64,000 bases of DNA from Procambarus clarkii. Taxonomy: Eukaryota > Arthropoda > Malacostraca > Decapoda > Cambaridae. The stretch lies in assembly GCF_040958095.1 (NCBI RefSeq), contig NC_091227.1, positions 14,630,262-14,694,261 on the forward strand, written 5' to 3'. Shown here piece by piece: positions 58,674 through 64,000 of this stretch (within the stretch, counting starts at the first letter, position 1; every line of letters begins with the position of its first letter). A model generated the notes under the pieces. The model saw nothing but the letters and a program-made list of their open reading frames with translations. It was not told the DNA's origin and ran no database searches. A program made the position numbers and the translations under genes.

Positions 58674-58916
58674 GAGTTATCTTGAGATGATTTCGGGGCT
58701 TAGTGTCCCCGCGGCCCGGTCCTCGACCAGGCCTCCACCCCCCCAGGAAGCAGCCCGTAGCAGCTGTCTAACTCCCAGGTACCTACTTACTGCTAGGTTA
58801 CAGGGGCATTTGGGTGAAAGAAACATTTTGCCCGTTTGTCTCCGCCTCCACCGGGGATCGAACCCCGAACCTCAGGACTACGAATCCGAAGCGCTGTCCA
58901 CCTAGCTGTCAGGCGC
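58674..58916 (-). mobile_element. SINE-A, full copy
   Basis: GAGTTATCTTGAGATGATTT, GGGGCTTAGTGTCCCCGCGG, CAGGTACCTACTTACTGCTA, box B complement GGGGATCGAACCCC, head ending TGTCAGGCGCC. Confidence 0.92.
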
Positions 58917-59240
58917 CCAGTGTATGAACTTACCAGAAAAAATTTCCGGTGCCCTCAGTATTCGACGTGATATTCGACACATGCTACAGTAATGCCTTTA
59001 CTCTCCCGTCTGCTCCACATGACCCAAAAATATATATCATACCAGGCACACACTCGGGTAATGGAATTTATTACACGAGCGAATCACAATAACGTGATAT
59101 ATGTAGGAGAACATTGTGGTAGCAGGACGGGGGAGTACCCAGGACGCTGGTTCGATGCCCGTTCTGCCTCAATGGTTTTCTCATTCACAATGGATTTGAT
59201 ATATAATTTCAATACACACACACACACACACACAGCCTTT

Positions 59241-59420
59241 GGGGGCCCTCGTAGCCTGGTGGATAGCGCGCAGGACTCGTAATTCTGTGGCGCGGATTCG
59301 ATTCCCGCACGAGGCAGAATCAAATGGGCAAAGTTTCTTTCACCCTGAATGCCCCTGTTACCTAGCAGTAAATAGGTACCTGGGAGTTAGTCAGCTGTCT
59401 CGGGCTGCTTCCTGGGGTGT
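59241..59420 (+). mobile_element. SINE-A copy (tRNA-Thr-like head), 3' truncated
   Basis: Head CCTCGTAGCCTGGTGGATAG ... GCGGATTCGATTCCCGCACG as in the 14371 copy, preceded by (CA)n at 59214-59233. The body ends at GGGCTGCTTCCTGGGG and then GT-rich sequence. Confidence 0.9.
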
Positions 59421-59454
59421 GCGTGTGTGGGTGTGAAAAAAAAATATTAGTAAC

Positions 59455-59530
59455 AGTTGATTGACAGTTGAGAGGCGGGCCATAAGAGCAGAGCTCAACC
59501 CCCGCCAACACAACTAGGTGAATACAACTA
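59455..59530 (-). repeat. Dispersed repeat (GTACTCACCTAATTGTGCTT family), partial
   Basis: TTGATTGACAGTTGAGAGGC and CAACCCCCGCCAACACAACT, then AGGTGAATAC twice: the complement of the 30287 repeat. Confidence 0.75.
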
Positions 59531-59571
59531 GGTGAATGCACTCACTCACACACACACACACACACATATAC

Positions 59572-59576
<5 letters not shown>

Positions 59577-59649
<73 letters not shown>

Positions 59650-59655
59650 TATATA
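59577..59655. repeat. (TA)n microsatellite
   Basis: TA tract preceded by (CA)n at 59548-59565. Confidence 0.96.
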
Positions 59656-59744
59656 ATCTCACACTCAAATTAATTTATCCTTGGAATGAAAACCTACATC
59701 CCCAAATTGATTCCCCTTCTCCCCTACCTCTCTCTTCCCATCCC

Positions 59745-59962
59745 TTCGCCCTCTACTCTCCTCCCCCTCCCTTCGCCCTCTACTCTCGTCCCCCTCCCTT
59801 CGCCCTCTACTCTCCTCCCCCTCCCTTCGCCCTCTACTCTCCTCCCCCTCCCTTCGCCCTCTACTCTCCTCCCCCTCCCTTCGCCCTCTACTCTCCTCCC
59901 CCTCCCTTCGCCCTCTACTCTCCTCCCCCTCCCTTCGCCCTCTACTCTCCTCCCCCTCCGTC
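59745..59962. repeat. 27-bp minisatellite, ~8 copies
   Basis: Unit CCTTCGCCCTCTACTCTCCT plus CCCCCTC, nearly perfect. Unit length a multiple of three keeps frames open on both strands; low-complexity Ser/Pro/Leu and Arg/Glu/Gly peptides are judged artefacts. Confidence 0.95.
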
Positions 59963-60062
59963 TCCTCCTCCTCCTGTTCTTCTTGCACACTGTAAAGGTT
60001 CTGGGATTAGCCAGAGAGCTCCAGCACTCGTAGCTACTTCAGCTTCATTTCCAAATTACAAG

Positions 60063-60561
60063 AACTGACCTGAGCGTAGTTTCGAGGATGATACTGAGAA
60101 CAATTACTAAATATTTATATTTTGCTCTTTATCAGATATTTACTAGATTTATTTACCAGAAGGTATAATGGGTTATCAAAGATATATTTATATTTTTTGT
60201 ATTTTAAATATAAATTTTAGTGTAAATTTTATTGTAAATTATTTACAATACGATAAAGGACATTTCACGATTTGTGGTGTTTGTAGCTCATTGGATTTTG
60301 TATTAATTTTCACAAATATACACAAACGCGAATAGCATAAAAATCAATGCGAAAGTTAAACATAACAACGTGGCTGTAATTTACAGGGAAATTACTTGAG
60401 AGTAAAATTTCATAAAACGATAAACCGTAATTAGAAAACGATTCTAATTCATTAAAAAACAACGTCGACATTTATATATAATATTCAGATGCAATAAAAT
60501 GTAACAGCTTGATTTCGTAAGAAAGTAACAGTCAGATGTTATAAAGTAATAATTATATAAT

Positions 60562-60565
<4 letters not shown>
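60063..60565. other. Intergenic AT-rich sequence
   Basis: No recognised feature. Confidence 0.5.
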
Positions 60566-60566
<1 letters not shown>

Positions 60567-60629
<63 letters not shown>

Positions 60630-60632
60630 ATA

Positions 60633-60722
<90 letters not shown>
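60567..60722. repeat. (TA)n microsatellite with ATTATA interruptions
   Basis: About 155 bases, abutting a perfect palindrome. Confidence 0.97.
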
Positions 60723-60726
<4 letters not shown>

Positions 60727-60826
60727 CACAACTCTCCTAAACACGAGAGTGAAGTATAGAACTTTAGAACAAACTTTTGTTCTAAAGTTCTATACTTCAC
60801 TCTCGTGTTTAGGAGAGTTGTGCCTT
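60723..60826. repeat. Perfect ~104-bp palindrome
   Basis: AAGGCACAACTCTCCTAAAC at left, complement at right, centre TTAGAACAAACTTTTGTTCTAA near 60774. A fragment (GTTCTAAAGTTCTATA) recurs at 61067-61082, again at a (TA)n edge. Confidence 0.93.
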
Positions 60827-60966
60827 AAGCATAGACACTGTGTCTTCCCATATTAACAGGGACTTGATGAAATTAACGTCTAAATGACCCCTCACTTGCT
60901 CTAGTGCTCTTGGGAGGTGGTGATCTTTGGTGTATTTAAATACTCCGAAATTACCATCTCTTTTAA

Positions 60967-61066
60967 GGGTCTGAGCGGGTGGTGGAGCGGGTTAAGGCGT
61001 ACCTGTTATGCCAGTTGCTGGAAGGCTTCTGTGCTGGCTAGGGTTCGAGTCTCCTGGTGGGAAAGT
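60967..61066 (+). mobile_element. tRNA-like SINE head
   Basis: GGTCTGAGCGGGTGGTGGAG, GCGGGTTAAGGCGTACCTGT and CTAGGGTTCGAGTCTCCTGG: box A-like and box B parts in tRNA spacing, ending at the palindrome fragment and (TA)n. Confidence 0.7.
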
Positions 61067-61075
61067 GTTCTAAAG

Positions 61076-61079
<4 letters not shown>

Positions 61080-61155
<76 letters not shown>
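61080..61155. repeat. (TA)n microsatellite
   Basis: TA tract. Confidence 0.97.
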
Positions 61156-61158
<3 letters not shown>

Positions 61159-61434
61159 GTACACATATATACAAGAAGATACATTGGGGGTTAACAGAGA
61201 ACATAGAGTTTAAGTTAAAATTACATTCTTGTAAAGCCACTAGCTTTAGTACCGTAAAATATTTAGATAAAGATATTTATAAAGATAAAGATATTTACCG
61301 TAAAGATAAAATTTACATATCGTAAGGAAGTATCAGTCGGATCATCACAAGGAAGTAATATTAACATATAAGAAAAGAAAATTAGTGCTCAATGAAAACA
61401 TCTATCTTGATAGCCAACAATAGGGCCAGATATC

Positions 61435-61735
61435 TTAGATAGCCAGACAACCTGAAAAACAGATAACTTAGCAGACATATAGGCAGGCAGCCAGATAACT
61501 TGACAGACCAATCTGATTACCAGATAACTTGACAGACCAATCTGATTACCAGATAACTTGACAAATCATCAGATAGCCAAACAACTTGATAGACATCATG
61601 ATAGCCAAACAACTTGACAACAATATAGTGAAACAAACTGATAGATAACGTAGTAGACCGCTAGAAAGCCAGGCAGCTAGACCACCTGATGGCCAAACAG
61701 ACGGGCAATCAGATAGCCAATCGGATAACCAGATT
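61435..61735. repeat. Degenerate ~22-30 bp tandem repeat
   Basis: AGATAACTTGACAGACCAAT and CTGATTACC-type words with GATAGCCAAACAACTTGAC variants. Confidence 0.8.
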
Positions 61736-62027
61736 TAGACATAAAGAACCGTTGGTTGAGGCGCAAAAAAATACATTTTTAAGTGACACTGAAAATTGTC
61801 TATTTTCGGCTTCGATTGCTGTTAGGTAACGGTACCACGCCCTAAGGGGTAATTGTTTGGATTGCCCAGTGTGGGTAGGAAGGTAAACAGTGGGTTTTAG
61901 TGTGGGTTTTGATGGGTAGATAGTGGGGAGGATAATAGGCAGGAGAGAAATGTAAGTGAAAAGGAGGAAAGTAGGCAGTAGGTTTGGGTAAAAAAAAAAG
62001 TAATGAATAGTTAAGTAGATACAAATG

Positions 62028-62215
62028 CAGATGAGTCACAATAACGTGGCTGAAAAATAGCCAATAGGTGACACAATCGACTTAATAAAACTAATAAATA
62101 ATCTAAAATCGACTTAATAAAACTAATAAATAATCTAAAATAATAAAAAATCGACTTAATAAAACGGACCGAAACGTCGTTGTCTCTTCAGTTTCTAGTG
62201 TGTGGCTTGGTTAAC
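62028..62215. repeat. Broken copy of the 9.3-kb dispersed repeat
   Basis: GATGAGTCACAATAACGTGG at 62028 and GGACCGAAACGTCGTTGTCT at 62164, separated by a small triplicated stretch (AATCGACTTAATAAAACTAA). Confidence 0.75.
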
Positions 62216-63615
62216 AGTCAAGTAATTTCCCCTGTAAATTAATGTAAATATAATCTCTAAAATTGAAAATCATTTAAAGAAAAATAAATATAACATTTAG
62301 GGGTTTAAAGTTCATGTTCTGTGATAATGAACACTTGTTTACTGAAAATTATATTACTGTATATGTAATATAGTATTGCCTTGTAAAATTTATGTATATA
62401 TGATTTATATTGAATTTATTTAATAAAGATAAAAAAAAAACAGATTATTAGGATGAATAGGGGCGAGGTGTTGAAGAAAAGTTATTATGAATGAAATTTG
62501 TCTCCACTTCCTTCTTTAACTTTACAGTGTAAGTAGGTTTTGAATCTGGAACACATGTGAGATCTGAACTAGGTTGTGGGTTCTAGGTTCCCAGTCGTTC
62601 TTTCCTACCACCGGAACACCACTTAACCTCAGTTCGAAATCCCTTTAATACCTTTATTTCATATGTTAGCTTCACATTATTTTGAACATCACAGTTAAAG
62701 GATCGTGACGAGTTGCATCGTTTTATAGGCTATAGTTCCCGAGTGTCTTGTGGAGTTGGTAGACAATGGATTAATTAATCCATTAATTAATCCCAATTGG
62801 GTTGGGATGTCATTTATATCCCATGTAGTTATTTAGCTCTAACTCTGATCAACCTACTTATTGTAGAGGTTATCATGCAGGTATATTATAAACTTCGGTC
62901 TCAGTTTGAATCCTACTACTGCAGGTTCTCTTAATTTCTCGATAAATGCATTTCAAAGTAATGTATATTACGAGATTTTTTGCCAAATATACACAGCAAT
63001 TTTTAACTCTATATATCAGGTGCGGACCTTTCTTATTACTGGTATATTATTATATATATATTATTACTGGTATTATATTGCTGGTATATTACTTATATAT
63101 ATAGTATAGAGTATAAATTACACAACCTTTGTTTTTTAGATTCACCTGTACATGCAATACTTAATTAACATATATATAAACAAATCTGACACTTCGTTAG
63201 AATTAGAATGATTGCCAGTTAGTTAACAAGAATTATCGTATACACAGGTACAAATTTGTTATTCAACATATCCCTAAAAACGAAATATTATCGTGTTCAA
63301 AAGATTCATAAATCGTATGCTGAAGTTCGTGTACAATGTAAATATATTTCGGAATTATGTCAAGATTCTCTTAAACTGACTTTGACAAGATATATGGACA
63401 TCAGCCTCACAGCATGCCTCTAATTTGACGTCATGCATTATCATGAAATTCGTTCTGTTGTAATGTATTGCATGACAGACCTCCGGACATTTATTAGAAT
63501 TAAAAAAAAAATGGCTGTTTATTTAGTTCAATAGTACTGCAGTTCGAGCTTGTTCGAAAGTGTTTACATATAATTTCTGTTTTACAAATGTATTCTGCAT
63601 TTGACAAGATCACTG

Positions 63616-63616
<1 letters not shown>
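62216..63616. other. Intergenic AT-rich sequence
   Basis: No gene, SINE head or long array recognised. Confidence 0.5.

Positions 63617-63694
<78 letters not shown>
63617..63694. repeat. (TA)n microsatellite
   Basis: TA tract near the window end; the remaining ~300 bases show nothing recognised. Confidence 0.97.
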
Positions 63695-63701
<7 letters not shown>

Positions 63702-64000
63702 TGAAAGCTAAGTACTTAGTAAAATACACTGATACTGTTATTCCGTGTTATATTCTTGCTTCTGTTCCTTTTCAAAGTATCTCCATTCTTTTCCTATTTT
63801 AATTTATTTCCTAAATATTTGATCTTAAGATTTTTGTCTTTAATTTGGTTGTTATGTTGATAGGAAGGAATAATTCATACAGTGAAAATTACAAGTAAAA
63901 TATCAGCGTCAATTATTTATGCTAAATAGTGGGTAGCCTTCATCTCATTCAATGAAGCAGTTTATTCCTCAAAAGTAATCAATGTTAATGACTAGATTGA

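Noticed and set aside
59532..60068. Pro/Ser/Ala-Leu-Tyr repeat open frame and opposite Arg/Glu/Gly frames
   Set aside because: They arise from (CA)n, (TA)n and a 27-bp minisatellite; no gene context.

Overview
The window looks like nuclear DNA of a decapod crustacean, most likely a crayfish or lobster relative. The basis is GT-AG introns several kb long, abundant (TA)n, (CA)n and (CT)n tracts, many tRNA-derived SINEs of a kind I associate with decapods, and the arthropod telomere motif TTAGG/CCTAA scattered inside dispersed repeats. The species call is inference from composition and repeat style. No database search was possible.

One protein-coding gene can be supported. It lies on the minus strand from about 45,588 (start codon) to 7,582 (stop codon). 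Nine coding exons were reconstructed from splice sites and reading phase, and all join in frame: 45588-45473, 38758-38575, 37555-37397, 36639-34549, 33887-33588, 30912-30661, 28681-28457, 24232-24074 and 9060-7582. One or more exons between 28457 and 24232 are probably still missing. The product is a secreted serpin-fold protein of unusual size: 1,654 residues are accounted for, plus the gap. In order it has a signal peptide, a ~700-residue Thr/Ser/Pro-rich mucin-like segment, an acidic tyrosine-rich stretch, a His/Asp-rich tract, a serpin core split over several exons, and a ~430-residue Ser/Thr/Gln-rich insertion where the reactive centre loop should be. The ordinary serpin C-terminus follows. 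The canonical inhibitory hinge is not visible, so I infer a non-inhibitory or highly modified serpin.

Layout. 1-7.5 kb is repeat-rich sequence downstream of the gene. 7.6-9.1 kb is the last exon. 9.1-24 kb is a large intron holding palindromic repeats, a 12.2-13.4 kb tandem/inverted SINE array, MITEs, SINEs and minisatellites. 24-45.6 kb holds the other exons with SINE- and microsatellite-rich introns. 45.6-64 kb has no gene I can support; it holds SINEs, a MITE, several minisatellites and long (TA)n tracts.

Repeat names used below: SINE-A = tRNA-Thr-like head with a 3' part ending in AAGATAACCTCAAGATA; SINE-B = tRNA-like unit of 252 bp, often flanked by (TA)n; SINE-C = a third tRNA-like head with box B-like GGTTCGAAACC; SINE-D = tRNA-like head with a poly(A) end; SINE-E = tRNA-like head followed by a pyrimidine-rich tail; PAL-TA = palindromic element with CCTAA motifs, flanked by (TA)n; MITE-1 and MITE-2 = short terminal-inverted-repeat elements.
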